Source: CAWGJF01 sp963822905 (lineage in GTDB: Bacteria; Bacteroidota; Ignavibacteria; Ignavibacteriales; Ignavibacteriaceae). Taken from it: a stretch of DNA of 64,000 nucleotides. The notes under the pieces are model-generated. The model saw nothing but the letters and a program-made list of their open reading frames with translations. It searched no databases and was not told where the DNA came from. The stretch covers positions 248,001 to 312,000 of the forward strand of contig CAWGJF010000003.1 of assembly GCA_963822905.1 (NCBI GenBank). The letters are read 5' to 3'. The position numbers and the translations under genes were made by a program. How positions within the stretch are numbered: position 1 is the first letter of the stretch; each line of letters opens with the position of its first letter. Below are positions 46,135-56,900 of the stretch, piece by piece.

Positions 46135-46614
46135 ATGAAAACTCTTGCTAAACTGCGGTTAAATTATTTGTTGATCCCCCTGTTAGTTCTTATTACAGCT
46201 TCCGCCGCATCCTATTTTGCAGAAACCGGGAAACCCTGGTATAAGACGATACACCTTCCTGTATGGACTCCTTCAAATTCAATTATGATTGCTGCCTGGG
46301 TTTTAATATTTGTATTACTTGCTATTTCAATCCTTCTTATCTGGAATAGAAATTTTGGTGAAAAAAAGTTCAGACTAATTATATGGCAATTTGTTTTGAA
46401 TGCACTTTTAGTAGTTAGCTGGAATATTATATTTTTCACCTATCAACAAATTGGAATCTCATTCTTTTATGCTATCATATTAACAGCAAACATTTTATTC
46501 CTTTTAATTCTTATCTGGCCAATTAGTAAAGTCGCTGCTTACCTTTTAATCCCGTATTCAATCTGGGTGATATTTGCAACTCTTCTAACATTAAATGTCT
46601 GGATAATAAATTGA
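46135..46614 (+). CDS. tspO: TspO/MBR family membrane protein
   Basis: A five-helix membrane protein of 159 residues. Conserved KPWYKTIHLPVWTPSN after the first helix, WNIIFF, and the final WVIFATLLTLNVWIIN agree with TspO. It binds tetrapyrroles and is linked to stress and photosensing in bacteria. It starts 102 bases after the SSP411 gene. Confidence 0.9.
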   Translation: MKTLAKLRLNYLLIPLLVLITASAASYFAETGKPWYKTIHLPVWTPSNSIMIAAWVLIFVLLAISILLIWNRNFGEKKFRLIIWQFVLNALLVVSWNIIFFTYQQIGISFFYAIILTANILFLLILIWPISKVAAYLLIPYSIWVIFATLLTLNVWIIN

Positions 46615-46854
46615 AATTAGCTTTAAGTTTTAAACTTTTATCTAAAAATTATATTTAGATAAATAATTACTAGTTGTTAATTTTTAATAATCTTTCTTGC
46701 CTCATAACTTATCAACATTACCGCTCTTCTCAAATTGGAACAGATTATTCATTTAATATTGAATGTTTTCAACTAGTATTCAGGCATTAGGTTTGAGTTA
46801 TAAAATTGTCATTTTGGAAGGAGCTAAAATTGAAAACATAATTAAAGGGATAAG
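46615..46854. other. Upstream region of the membrane kinase
   Basis: A 240-bp AT-rich gap. Near its end a good ribosome site (GGAAGGAG, 46816-46823) precedes a TTG-AAA-ACA-TAA micro-ORF at 46830. Nothing else is recognised. Confidence 0.4.
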
Positions 46855-48804
46855 TTGTTAAAGAAACCTCCGAAACTTCAGCTCCAGTTAACTTTGGAAT
46901 TCTCACTATTCTTTATAGTAGTTGCAGTGTTAATATATATTCACTTCACAGGCAAGTTTGAAGATGATGCACTTGAAAAATTCAGATACAAAGCACAAAT
47001 AGTTGCCAACTACCTTACCCAAAATCCGGAATATTTTAATTCTCTTTTACCACTTGGAAACAGCCGTATATCGGATCTGATGAAATGGAACGATGCAGCA
47101 TATGTTGTAATTGAGGATAATTCAGGAAAAATTGTTGATGCAATAAACATCGATGAAGCAGAAAATCATCTATATATTAAGACTAAAATCGAAGAAGGAA
47201 TATCTCTTGATAAAACGATTTATAAAGTAGCTTTCCCTGTAACCGCAAAAGGTATTGTGCTTGGAAAAGTTTACGTTGGGTTTGTCTCAATTGATGTTGC
47301 ACAAGAATTAAACAATAAATTTTTACTTACTGCACTTTTCAGCCTTTTCATTCTTCTTGCGGGTATAGTATTTACCTATTTCTTAAGTTCAATTTCATTC
47401 AGACCGATTACCAGACTTATCACTATTTTAGACAGACCAATCAACGATAAAACCCATCTTAATATAAAGAACTTTAAAAACGATGAGATCGGAATACTAG
47501 CACGGAAAATAGATACCATCCTGACAGATCTTGACAGGTCCTCGGGTGAAGTCGATCAACTGAACAAACAGTTTGGCAATGCACTCCGGGAAAAGATTAA
47601 TGAACTTGATTTGGAAATCAGCCAGCGTAAAAAGGCTGAAGTATTTCTGAGAAAAAGTGAAGAACAATTTAAACTGCTTTTTGATAACGCACCTATCGGA
47701 ATGGTAATTTTTTCTGAACGTGGAATTATTACAAAAGTAAATTCTTCATTTTGCCATACTGTGGGGTATAATGAAGAAGAAATACTTGGGCTTTCAGTTT
47801 TAAGGTTATTTGAAGAAAGCTATGAAAAATTCGGAAGTAGCGACAGAATACTTAATGAACTTAAATCTATTCATAAAGAGTGTGTGCTTGTAAAAAACGG
47901 TGGAACAAAAATCAATTGTCTGATTAAGTCTGTTACCATTTTTGATGATGAAGGCAAGCCTGTCCATTCAACAATGCAGGTTCTTGATATTTCAGAAATG
48001 AAGCAAACACAAAATGAACTTGAAGTTGCACTTGATAAAGCACGCGAATCTGACAGACTAAAAAGTGCATTCCTTGCACAGATGTCGCACGAGATTCGAA
48101 CCCCATTAAATGTTATTCTTGTCTCTATACCACTTATCGCTGATGAGATTGGAAATAAAGACCCGGAATTACAGGACATAATCTATTCTGTGGGAAGTGC
48201 AGGAAAACGACTTCACCGAACTATAGATATGATTTTATCAATGTCTGCAGTCCAGAGTGGAAATTATAAACCTGAGTATGAAAAAATAACATTAGGTGGA
48301 GAGGTAAAAACACTGTCCGATGAATTCAGATCACTAGCAGAAGAAAAAAATCTAAAATTATTTTTTGAAAATCATTCCACCCGTTCAAACGTATTTGCGG
48401 ATAAATATACAGTTACACAAATTTTCCAGAATCTTTTAGGAAATGCAATAAAATATACTCACTCCGGACAAATACAGGTAACAATTGATGATTACAAATC
48501 AGACAAATTAATTGTAAAGATTGAGGACACTGGAATTGGTATGAGTGAAAAATATTTAAAGAAAATATTCTCACCTTTTTCACAGGAAGATGCCGGACAG
48601 AAAAGAAAATATGAGGGGAATGGTTTGGGTTTAGCTTTGGTTAAAAAATATGTTGAAATCAACAGGGCAGAAATTAAAGTTGCAAGTGAAAAAAATAAAG
48701 GAACAGTTTTTTCGGTTATTTTTAATAAGGCACTTGATCTAAAGTCTTTTGAAGATAATTCAAGAATTCTTGATGAGATAGCTTCTGCAAAAAAGATTTC
48801 CTGA
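46855..48804 (+). CDS. Membrane sensor histidine kinase with HAMP and PAS domains
   Basis: Two membrane helices (about residues 10-30 and 157-178) flank a periplasmic sensor. A HAMP-like segment (SSISFRPITRLITILDRPIND), coiled coil, and PAS domain (FKLLFDNAPIGMVIFSERGIITKVNSSFCHTVGYNEEEILGLSVL) follow. The HisKA box is FLAQMSHEIRTPLNVILV, then the N-box FQNLLGNAIKYTH, GIGMSEKYLKKIFSPFSQED, and GNGLGLALV. It starts at a TTG with an AAAGGGAT site because a stop lies just upstream. No regulator is adjacent, so its partner is elsewhere. Confidence 0.9.
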   Translation: MLKKPPKLQLQLTLEFSLFFIVVAVLIYIHFTGKFEDDALEKFRYKAQIVANYLTQNPEYFNSLLPLGNSRISDLMKWNDAAYVVIEDNSGKIVDAINIDEAENHLYIKTKIEEGISLDKTIYKVAFPVTAKGIVLGKVYVGFVSIDVAQELNNKFLLTALFSLFILLAGIVFTYFLSSISFRPITRLITILDRPINDKTHLNIKNFKNDEIGILARKIDTILTDLDRSSGEVDQLNKQFGNALREKINELDLEISQRKKAEVFLRKSEEQFKLLFDNAPIGMVIFSERGIITKVNSSFCHTVGYNEEEILGLSVLRLFEESYEKFGSSDRILNELKSIHKECVLVKNGGTKINCLIKSVTIFDDEGKPVHSTMQVLDISEMKQTQNELEVALDKARESDRLKSAFLAQMSHEIRTPLNVILVSIPLIADEIGNKDPELQDIIYSVGSAGKRLHRTIDMILSMSAVQSGNYKPEYEKITLGGEVKTLSDEFRSLAEEKNLKLFFENHSTRSNVFADKYTVTQIFQNLLGNAIKYTHSGQIQVTIDDYKSDKLIVKIEDTGIGMSEKYLKKIFSPFSQEDAGQKRKYEGNGLGLALVKKYVEINRAEIKVASEKNKGTVFSVIFNKALDLKSFEDNSRILDEIASAKKIS

Positions 48805-48980
48805 TAACAATCTTTCATTAGAACTTTTCTTAGTTTTAAAATTATTCTGTGCACTTCAATTCCTTCTCCAAAATCTTATATTTGTATCCTAAAATTATCG
48901 TCCCTGATATCAATTGAATTTCATATAAGAAAAAGTAAATTAATTAGAATGTGAATAGTATTGAATCCTGAAAAAATAAA

Positions 48981-49871
48981 ATGAGCAATTATAAAGTTCT
49001 TCTTTTCTATAAATATGTTGAAATAGAAAATCCGGAATTACTTGTAAATGAACATTTGAATTGGTGTATTCAAAATGAAATTAAGGGAAGAGTATTCTTT
49101 GCAAAAGAAGGTGTAAATGGTACGGTCTCTGGTACGATCGAACAAATAGAAAAGTACAAATCGCAACTGAAAAGTTATTTTTATTTCAAAGATATATGGT
49201 TCAAAGAAGATGATGCTGATGAAAATGTATTTAAAAAAATGCATGTAAGATTAAAGAATGAAATAGTAGGCGGTAATTTGCAGAATACTTCACTTGAAAA
49301 TGGTGGGAAAAGACTTTCGCCTAATGAACTTCTTAAATTCTATGAAAGCGATGAAGATTTCGTAATTATCGATGCTCGCAACTGGTACGAAAGCAAACTG
49401 GGAAAATTTAAAAATGCGATTACTCCACCAATGAAAAATTTTCGTGAATGGAAAAAAGTTGTTGACGAAGATTTAAAGACTTATAAAGACAAAACTGTTG
49501 TTACATATTGTACTGGTGGCATACGCTGCGAAAAAGCTTCAGCTTATATGGTAGAACAGGGATTTAAAAATGTTTACCAGCTTGATGGCGGCATTTTCAA
49601 TTTTATTAAAAAATTTCCTGATACTTATTGGGAAGGGGGAATGTTTGTTTTTGATGAACGGCGTGTTGTCAATCCGAACTCTAAAGAAGAATTAAAATAT
49701 GTTGCCGAATGTTATTTCTGTGGAAAACCGACTTCATATTATATCAATTGCCATAACGTTGAATGTGATAGGATCATTATTTCTTGTCACGAATGCAAAG
49801 TTGAAAATGAATACTGCTGTTCGGATGAATGTAGAAATGCACCCGTCAAAAGAAAAGAATATCACGGATAA
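48981..49871 (+). CDS. trhO: tRNA uridine(34) hydroxylase TrhO (rhodanese family)
   Basis: Oxygen-dependent hydroxylation of U34 in tRNA, the first step of 5-carboxymethoxyuridine synthesis. The N-terminal domain has FAKEGVNGTVSGTIEQIEKY, the rhodanese site is CTGGIRCEKAS (C177, C183), and QLDGGIFNFIKKF follows. A C-terminal cysteine-rich segment (CYFCGKPTSYYINCHNVECDR ... CHECK-like) probably binds zinc. At 296 residues it is a short form. Confidence 0.9.
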   Translation: MSNYKVLLFYKYVEIENPELLVNEHLNWCIQNEIKGRVFFAKEGVNGTVSGTIEQIEKYKSQLKSYFYFKDIWFKEDDADENVFKKMHVRLKNEIVGGNLQNTSLENGGKRLSPNELLKFYESDEDFVIIDARNWYESKLGKFKNAITPPMKNFREWKKVVDEDLKTYKDKTVVTYCTGGIRCEKASAYMVEQGFKNVYQLDGGIFNFIKKFPDTYWEGGMFVFDERRVVNPNSKEELKYVAECYFCGKPTSYYINCHNVECDRIIISCHECKVENEYCCSDECRNAPVKRKEYHG

Positions 49872-49874
49872 TCT

Positions 49875-50537
49875 TTAACTGCTTTCCCTGTCTGCACTAT
49901 TTATCAAATTACTAAAAGAAGATTTCCCCCCGAGCACCACTAACGTAATTGCAATGGCTCCCATCGTAATCATAACAGTAGTGAATCCAATTATTACAAT
50001 TAATGAAGCAATATCAATTTCAACCAGGGACATTGCGGCAAAAAATAATATAACTATTGATTTTACAAACCTTGAAATGATTGAATAATACTTGACATCC
50101 TCTTTAAGCAGAGAATTATAAACTGAATTTGAAACACGACCAGCAATTATCCAGCCGATTGCAAAAATAATTAATGCAACAATAAGCTTCGGAATGAAAA
50201 CCACACCTTGTTGAATTAAACTGGACAGGATAGTAAGCTTCATTGCATCGAGTGCTGAATTGAGAAAGATTAGAAAGACAATAAAAAAAACAATGTTGCC
50301 GATCAGGTTGAACACAGCATAGCGTATGTCGGCTTTTGAAAGTGCTCTTCTCCATTGAAGCCTGATAAAAAGTCTTTCAAATCTTAAAATAGCGAGCAAT
50401 TGAATTACAATTCTTTTTGCCAGCCACCCAACAAACCATCCAACTAATAACAAGATAACTCCTGCTAACAAGCTTGGCAGATAGTTAAAAATTTGTCTCC
50501 CGAAATCCAGGAACGGGCTTTCTATGTTATCATTCAT
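49875..50537 (-). CDS. TM-helix-repeat channel-like protein (MscS-related)
   Basis: Five hydrophobic segments, with LLAGVILLLVGWFVGWLAKRIVIQLLA and ALIIFAIGWIIAGRVSNSVYNSLL resembling the conserved TM_helix repeat that precedes MscS domains; the MscS beta domain itself is missing. I use the ATG at 50535-50537, which has GGAG 6 bases upstream; the open frame starts at a TTG. The start overlaps the stop of the permease as ATGAATGA, so the two are coupled. Confidence 0.75.
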   Translation of the reverse strand: MNDNIESPFLDFGRQIFNYLPSLLAGVILLLVGWFVGWLAKRIVIQLLAILRFERLFIRLQWRRALSKADIRYAVFNLIGNIVFFIVFLIFLNSALDAMKLTILSSLIQQGVVFIPKLIVALIIFAIGWIIAGRVSNSVYNSLLKEDVKYYSIISRFVKSIVILFFAAMSLVEIDIASLIVIIGFTTVMITMGAIAITLVVLGGKSSFSNLINSADRESS

Positions 50538-52803
50538 TTTCCACTCCAATTTGCTTAGAAGGTTTTAATAAGAGTTTCCACAGAGGCTCTATTTCTTCAT
50601 ATTCTTTTACCCAGAGAACCGGGCATGCAGATTGTTCGGTTATCTCCTGAGCTAATGATCTTCCAAGCAGCAATTCGAGAAAATCACCAGTCTTTCCTCC
50701 CATCAGAATCAGGTCAGCTTTTTTTGATTCATCAACAATACATTTTAAAACATCTGCATCGTTTGAAATTTTTAATTCTGCAGATATTGAATTTTCTTTA
50801 ATTAATTCCTGAACCTTAACTTCTCTTTCTTCGCGTTCTATCTGTGTAGTCTCAGGGTCATATACCAGAAGGATTCTCAATTTGCAATTAAAATAATCAA
50901 TAAGCGCTGGTGCTATTTCAGTCGCCAGCATTGCGTGAATATCTATTGTAAAAGGTATCAGAATGGTTTTGATACTTTCAGGTTTAAATGCGCCATGAAG
51001 TACTGCAACTTCACCGGGAAATTTCTGGATAACGCTGTCTATGATAGATGAAAAAAATCTTTCTATAAAATCAGGATTTTTTTCTCTTCCAACAATTATA
51101 AAGTTACATTCTTCTTCTTCAGCTGTGTTCACAATTCCCTGTGAAATTCTATGAGAGACATTTAAAATAGTTCTTGAAGGAACGCCGGCTTCTTCGGCAA
51201 CTTCAACAGCGGCATCAAAAAGTGGTTTGGCCCTTTCGTTATCACTTAATTGCATAACCAGCGGACTGCCTTCTTTTACTTCGTCGACATGTAAAAAAAT
51301 TATTTGAGCATTAGATTTTTTTGCAATTGAATTAGCAATGTGGGTCAGACTTACTGCCGTTCTTTTATTTGCAAGAGGAACGAGGACCCTGTATTCTTTT
51401 CTTTCAAGTCTCTCAAGAGATTTTACTTTGCGTACATGTTCAATTTCTCTGTTCGCAGCATAACTTTTATAAGCTACCAAACCAATGCTAACCCAAACTG
51501 CCGTTACAATCCATGCAGTTGGACTATACTCGAACATATAGATTGCTAAAAACAGAAGTGCAGCTATTCCAACAATTGATAAGTAAGGAAATAATGGAGT
51601 AATAAATCCGCGGTCCAGATCAGGTCTTTTCTTTCTTAATCTGATTAGAGTGATGTTGACTTGTAAAAACAGAAGGAGGAACATAATATCAGCGGCGCTT
51701 GCAACATCTTCGATTGGTAAAGAAACTGCCATTATTATTACGATGAATAATGAAATCACGATTGAAAAATGTGGGGTGAAATTCTTTTTGTGAACTTTAC
51801 TGAAAAATGTTGGGAAATTTCTGTCGCGTCCCATTGCAAAAGCTACACGTGAAGAAGAATAAATTGTAGCATTAAGAGCCGACATTGTCGAAATTATACC
51901 ACCCACAAGAAGCATTATACCGCCGCCAACAAAAAATGTTTTCGCAACTTCTACCAAAGCAGTTTCTTTGTGTGATGCAAGGTAATCCCAGGGTGTAACA
52001 CCGCCGGCAGGTTTTACTGCACCTAAAGACGTAACTGCAATTAATAAATAAATCGGGACAACAATTATCAAGGAAAGAAAAACAGCTCGCGGAATATTCT
52101 TTTTAGGATTTTTAATTTCTTCTGAACATTGTGAAATAACCTCAAAACCCTGGAAGGCAATAAAGGTTAAACCCATAGCTTTAAAAACTCCACCCCAACC
52201 ATGTGGAAAAAACGGAGTGAAGGCTTCCTGCCAATCAGGGCGATTAATAATCAGGTTAATTCCAAAGCCGATGAATATAAACAGAATTATTATTTTTGCT
52301 ATAGTAATAATGTTGCCAATTTTTCCGGTTTCAGATGCGCCGCGGAAATTTACATAAGCGAAAAGAATTGCGGTACCAGCGGCTAAGATTTTTTGAGGAG
52401 ATAAAAATCCCCATTGAGGCATGACAATATTAAATTCGTGGAGCACTAATTCGAAGTAAGCACCAAAACCAAGTGCATAAAGACTGCAGGCAACAGCGTG
52501 GGCAAACCAGCTCATCCAGCCGGAAATAAAACCATTCCATTTTGGTAATCCTTCTTTGACCCATAAATATCCACCGCCGGCATCGTGATAACAGGAACCG
52601 AGTTCTGCATAAGAGAAGGCAGTTAACAATGCTACAAATCCGTTTAATGAAAATGTGATGATTAAAGCCGGGCCGGCGACTCCGGCAGCAATACCCGTTA
52701 AAACAAAAATACCTGCACCGATCATTGCTCCAACTCCAATGAGAGTTGCATCCATTAATCCCATCTCTCTGCTGAGATGTACTTCGGTATCAAATTTTTT
52801 CAT
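50530..52803 (-). CDS. APC-family amino-acid permease with tandem UspA domains
   Basis: Twelve-helix APC permease (residues 1-450): GVGAMIGAGIFVLTGIAAGVAGPA and FAYVNFRGASETGKIGNIITIAKI, as in cationic amino-acid transporters. Two UspA-like domains follow (roughly 470-615 and 620-735), with the ATP-site-like FIIVGREKNPDF and LILMGGKTGDFLELLLGRSLAQEITE. Cytosolic UspA tails probably sense nucleotides or stress. The length of 757 residues agrees with the fusion family in Bacteroidota. It precedes the channel-like gene in one operon. Confidence 0.88.
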   Translation of the reverse strand: MKKFDTEVHLSREMGLMDATLIGVGAMIGAGIFVLTGIAAGVAGPALIITFSLNGFVALLTAFSYAELGSCYHDAGGGYLWVKEGLPKWNGFISGWMSWFAHAVACSLYALGFGAYFELVLHEFNIVMPQWGFLSPQKILAAGTAILFAYVNFRGASETGKIGNIITIAKIIILFIFIGFGINLIINRPDWQEAFTPFFPHGWGGVFKAMGLTFIAFQGFEVISQCSEEIKNPKKNIPRAVFLSLIIVVPIYLLIAVTSLGAVKPAGGVTPWDYLASHKETALVEVAKTFFVGGGIMLLVGGIISTMSALNATIYSSSRVAFAMGRDRNFPTFFSKVHKKNFTPHFSIVISLFIVIIMAVSLPIEDVASAADIMFLLLFLQVNITLIRLRKKRPDLDRGFITPLFPYLSIVGIAALLFLAIYMFEYSPTAWIVTAVWVSIGLVAYKSYAANREIEHVRKVKSLERLERKEYRVLVPLANKRTAVSLTHIANSIAKKSNAQIIFLHVDEVKEGSPLVMQLSDNERAKPLFDAAVEVAEEAGVPSRTILNVSHRISQGIVNTAEEEECNFIIVGREKNPDFIERFFSSIIDSVIQKFPGEVAVLHGAFKPESIKTILIPFTIDIHAMLATEIAPALIDYFNCKLRILLVYDPETTQIEREEREVKVQELIKENSISAELKISNDADVLKCIVDESKKADLILMGGKTGDFLELLLGRSLAQEITEQSACPVLWVKEYEEIEPLWKLLLKPSKQIGVENE

Positions 52804-52927
52804 TAATCAGACTTTCAATAAATCAGGAAAGAAATAGTTAAGCGATTAAGTTTTCTCAAATTTTTAAAAACCAATTGATAGAAACATACTCAATTGAATA
52901 TATTTCCTCAATAGAAAATATTTCAAA

Positions 52928-53755
52928 TTACTTCTTCCATTCTTCAAGCATCTTTTTCATATTTTCAAAATCAAACGGGAGATTATCCATTTTAGATCCG
53001 AGGTCAATTGCTTTTTCCATTTTTGAAATAGCATAATTTTTCATATCCATTTTTGAAAGATATTGAGCAAGCACTCTTAGGTTCCAGTAATTTTCATCAA
53101 TCAAAGTAGAAGCCTGAATCCATTTATATCCTTCATCCATATTTACATTTTGTTGTAAACAATAATTCGCTGCCGACATTAATGTACCCCAATCTGCAGA
53201 TTGTCGTGCGCTTTCTAAAACAAGATCCTGTGTTGCAACTTCAACATCAAAACTGATTTTTAATTTATCCCAGATCAAATTCACCTTGGCCGAATTAGTT
53301 GTCATTTCTGTAATCGTGAAAATCATTCTTTCTGTAAATGAGGCAGACTCTGGTTTTAATTTTAATTTTAGTGCATCCTTTTTTTCATCGTAGTTCATTG
53401 GATCATCTGTCTTAGTATCCTTACTAAAAATAAATTCCCATTCATTCTCTCCCGGAATTGTATGAATTCCATAAGTTCCAGCTTCAAGATCATTGCCGTT
53501 TACTTTTACCGGATTGCTGAAAGTTATTGATGTAACTTCATTTGCTCCTGTTCGCCAGATTTTTCCATAAGGAACAAGCTCACCCCAGATAGTTCTGCCT
53601 TTAACGCCGGGAGAACTGTAATCAATAGTAACCTTCGTAATTCCAATATATTGAGATACAGTTGCATCCGGGCTTGGTCTTGGAGTTTTGAATTGAGAAA
53701 ATGCAGTTAATGATAATAGAAATAGTAAAGCCGTTGAAAGTTGAAATACTTTCAT
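52928..53755 (-). CDS. DUF2911 exported protein
   Basis: Signal peptide (MKVFQLSTALLFLLSLTAFSQ) then the DUF2911 hallmark SPDATVSQYIGITKVTIDYSSPGVKGRTIWGELVPYGKIWRTGANEVTSITFSNPV and AGTYGIHTIPGENEWEFIFSK. The C-terminal 90 residues are TPR-like (SAANYCLQQNVNMDEGYKWI). DUF2911 occurs in many Bacteroidota outer-envelope proteins; function unknown. The length is normal at 275 residues. Confidence 0.9.
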   Translation of the reverse strand: MKVFQLSTALLFLLSLTAFSQFKTPRPSPDATVSQYIGITKVTIDYSSPGVKGRTIWGELVPYGKIWRTGANEVTSITFSNPVKVNGNDLEAGTYGIHTIPGENEWEFIFSKDTKTDDPMNYDEKKDALKLKLKPESASFTERMIFTITEMTTNSAKVNLIWDKLKISFDVEVATQDLVLESARQSADWGTLMSAANYCLQQNVNMDEGYKWIQASTLIDENYWNLRVLAQYLSKMDMKNYAISKMEKAIDLGSKMDNLPFDFENMKKMLEEWKK

Positions 53756-53863
53756 GATAACATTTCTCCTTTAATTATTATTTGATTGGTAAGATTTATC
53801 CGCAATATAAGAAATAATTCTTAAGTCTGGATTGGATTTGAAAACAAAATATGAATCGTTTTT

Positions 53864-53901
53864 AAAAAGGGGAGAAGTTATTTTAAAATAAAACCTCTCC
53901 C
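53864..53901 (-). terminator. Terminator after the alpha-mannosidase gene
   Basis: A long stem, GGGAGAAGTTATTTT pairing with AAAATAAAACCTCTCCC through a 2-base bulge, followed on the minus strand by TTTTT. It lies 16 bases past the mannosidase stop. Confidence 0.65.
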
Positions 53902-53916
53902 TGGTTTTTTGAAAAA

Positions 53917-56900
53917 TTATTTGAAGTAAACTTTTATTGTCTCCACTGAATTTTTGGTAGTATTTACCTTCAATTTCTTCCCATCAGCTTTTAATAGCTC
54001 TCCGTCTTCTTCCATAAAATTTGACTTCACAACTTTCTTCGGAACTTCAGGAAATTCTATTTCTGCTTCAGTGTCTTTTCCTTCGCTTTCATACCACTGA
54101 AAGATATAAGCTTCGCTGTCTTCTGCTTTTTTGAAAGTTGTAAGAATAAGATTTGGTGCATTCATTTTTAAGAATGAATATTCGGCGGGAAGTTTTCCTT
54201 TATGAATATCGGTAAGAAAGGGAATTAATTTGTAATTAAAGTTATATCCTTTGTTTACAGTATTCGCTTCTTTCCAGTTTCCTATATGCGGATAAAGTGA
54301 ATATTCAATCTGATGTTCTCCTCTATCAGCGGTCGGGTCCGGCCATTGCGGTGAACGAAGCAAAGACAATCTCATTACATTATCTTTCACATCATAACCG
54401 TACTTGGAATTGTTAAGTAGACTAACTCCGTATCCATTATTAGAAAAATCTGCCCAGCGGATTGCAGAAACTTCAAATCTTGCTTTGTTCCATTTCGTAT
54501 CTCGTTTTGTTGAACGCTCAACTGAGCCGTAAGGAATCTCGTAAGTTGCTACTGTATCCTGCACTGTAAGCGGGAATTCGACTTTAAGCATTGTTTTATC
54601 TTCCCACCAATCAGCATCCGTGAGAAAGTCAATTCGATCAATTCCTTTATATAAAATAATATCCTGCCTGAAAAATGAATTCGGAAAATTTTCAGTCGGG
54701 AAATCTTTTACAACTCCGGGTTTTAAATAATCGTGATAAACACTTAAAACAGTTCTCACCGGACCATTTTCCTTCACTTCAATTTTCTTAAAGTTCATCG
54801 GATATTCAACTCCGGTCCAGCCTATATTCCACGCGTCCCATGCTGTAGGTTTATCTTCCAGAAGCTGAAGTCTGTTTCCTTCTCCGGCTAAAATTTCTTT
54901 GTTATTTTTTTTATCGAAAATGCTTTTTATCCAGCCGCTGTCAGGATCAACTGTAATTTTAAAGTATTCATTCTCAATTGTATTATTCGGAACAATTCCG
55001 TTATCAGACGAAGAAGGTTTAACTTCTTGTTTTAAATAATAGGTTTTATAACCATAAGCTGGAACATCATCAGCAATAAAAATGATTTTGTTTTTATAGA
55101 TATCTTCATTCACCATTTGTGAAGAAATTTCTTTTCCATCACTGTTGTAAACAGTATAATTATTCAGATCACCCTCAGGAAGTTCAAGCTGAACAACATC
55201 TTTCCTGTTCCATGAAAGAGGATTAAAAACAACAACTGGTTTACTGCCTTTAGCAAATGAAGTATTAATGTTTTGGGCAATATTTTTTAAAGCTTCGTTG
55301 CTTGTGAAATCAGCAATTTCAAGTGAGTGCTCATAAGTCTTCATAGCATCGATATAAATTTCCCTGATTCCTGAACCGGGAAGTAAATCGTGAAACTGGT
55401 TCAGCATAACTCCCTGCCAGGCTTCTTCAAGATCATCACTTCTGTATTTTCCCTTGTATAAAAGATTGGAAAGTGAAGAGAATTTTTCTGCATTAGTAAG
55501 TTTTATTTCACTCAGGCGATTATACTTTTTCATATTGGCTTGAGTGGTATAAGTTCCGCGATGATATTCAAGATAAAGTTCATCATCCCACGTTGGAACA
55601 TCTGAGAGATCCTGGTTCTTTAACCAATCAAGATATTCTTTTGCTGTTCCGTAAACTACTTTTGGATAAATATCAAGAGTTCTTAAGAGCTGAATTCTGT
55701 TGATCATATCGATTGAAGGTCCGCCGCCGTGATCACCAACTCCGAACAATACAAGCATATTTGTAAAGCTAGTGTTTGCTTCAAATTGTCTCAGCCAATC
55801 GACTAATCCATAAGCCTGCGTAATTGTGTTTACGTAATCGAACGGAAAGTATGAGAGAATTTTTGAACCGTCGGAAGATTCCCACCAGAAAACTCTATAG
55901 GGAAAAACGTTTGTATCATTCCAACCAATTTTCTGAGTGATAAATGCATCTATGCCTGCATTCTGATAAAACATCGGCATGTTCCAGTTGTAGCCGAATG
56001 AATCCGGGTTCCATCCGATGTGAACATCTGCCCCGAGTTTATTTTTAAAATATCTTTTTGCATAAAGAAGCTGGCGCATCCACGATGGACCGTCAATTAA
56101 ATTACAGTCCGGTTCTATCCACATTCCTCCGACTGCCTCCCATCTGCCCACCTTCATTTTATCTTTTATTCCCTGGTACACATCAGGATAATAATCTTCC
56201 ATCCACTTATAATATTGTGCAGCACTTTGCGAATATGTGAACTCTGGTTTTTCATCCATCATATGAAAAACTGAACTGAAAGTATTTTTACAGACTTGTA
56301 TTGTTTCTTTTTCTCTCCACAGCCACGCAGCATCTATGTGCGCATTTGAATCAAAGAAAAGCGTAAACTTATGTGCAAATTCTTTTATTGGGGTTAGCTG
56401 GGAACGAACTTTATCCATTGAAGTTTTAAAGGTTTCTATATCACCGTTTCCAAGTGCATCCAGATCAACTTCGCCTGCAAGCTTTTGAAGAAGTTCATTC
56501 AGTTTTGTCTTTTCTTCTTTGTTCATTTTTGATTTATCAATTCCCGGATCGGTTTTTACGCGTGCGTTTGTCTGGTAAGTATCAAAGCTTAAAAGTTTTT
56601 GCCCTACTTTCATACTTAAAGAAAAATCAAGAATAGACTGCCTGAGATCTTTTGTTCCCGCCATATCAATTCTTGCACGTATCAACCGAAGCGGACCGCC
56701 GGTATTTATGGCTTTAATTGCTATTAAAAATTTATCACCGGGTTTTGCATTTTCTGTTAAAGTGAATTCACCATCCCACGGAAAGTAACCTTTATTCTCA
56801 CCGTTAACATAGAAGTAACCATAATCATCAACTGTTACAAGAAAAGTAATTTTTCCTTCAACAGGTTTACCAAGAATTGTTTCGGGAAGAATGATTTCTT

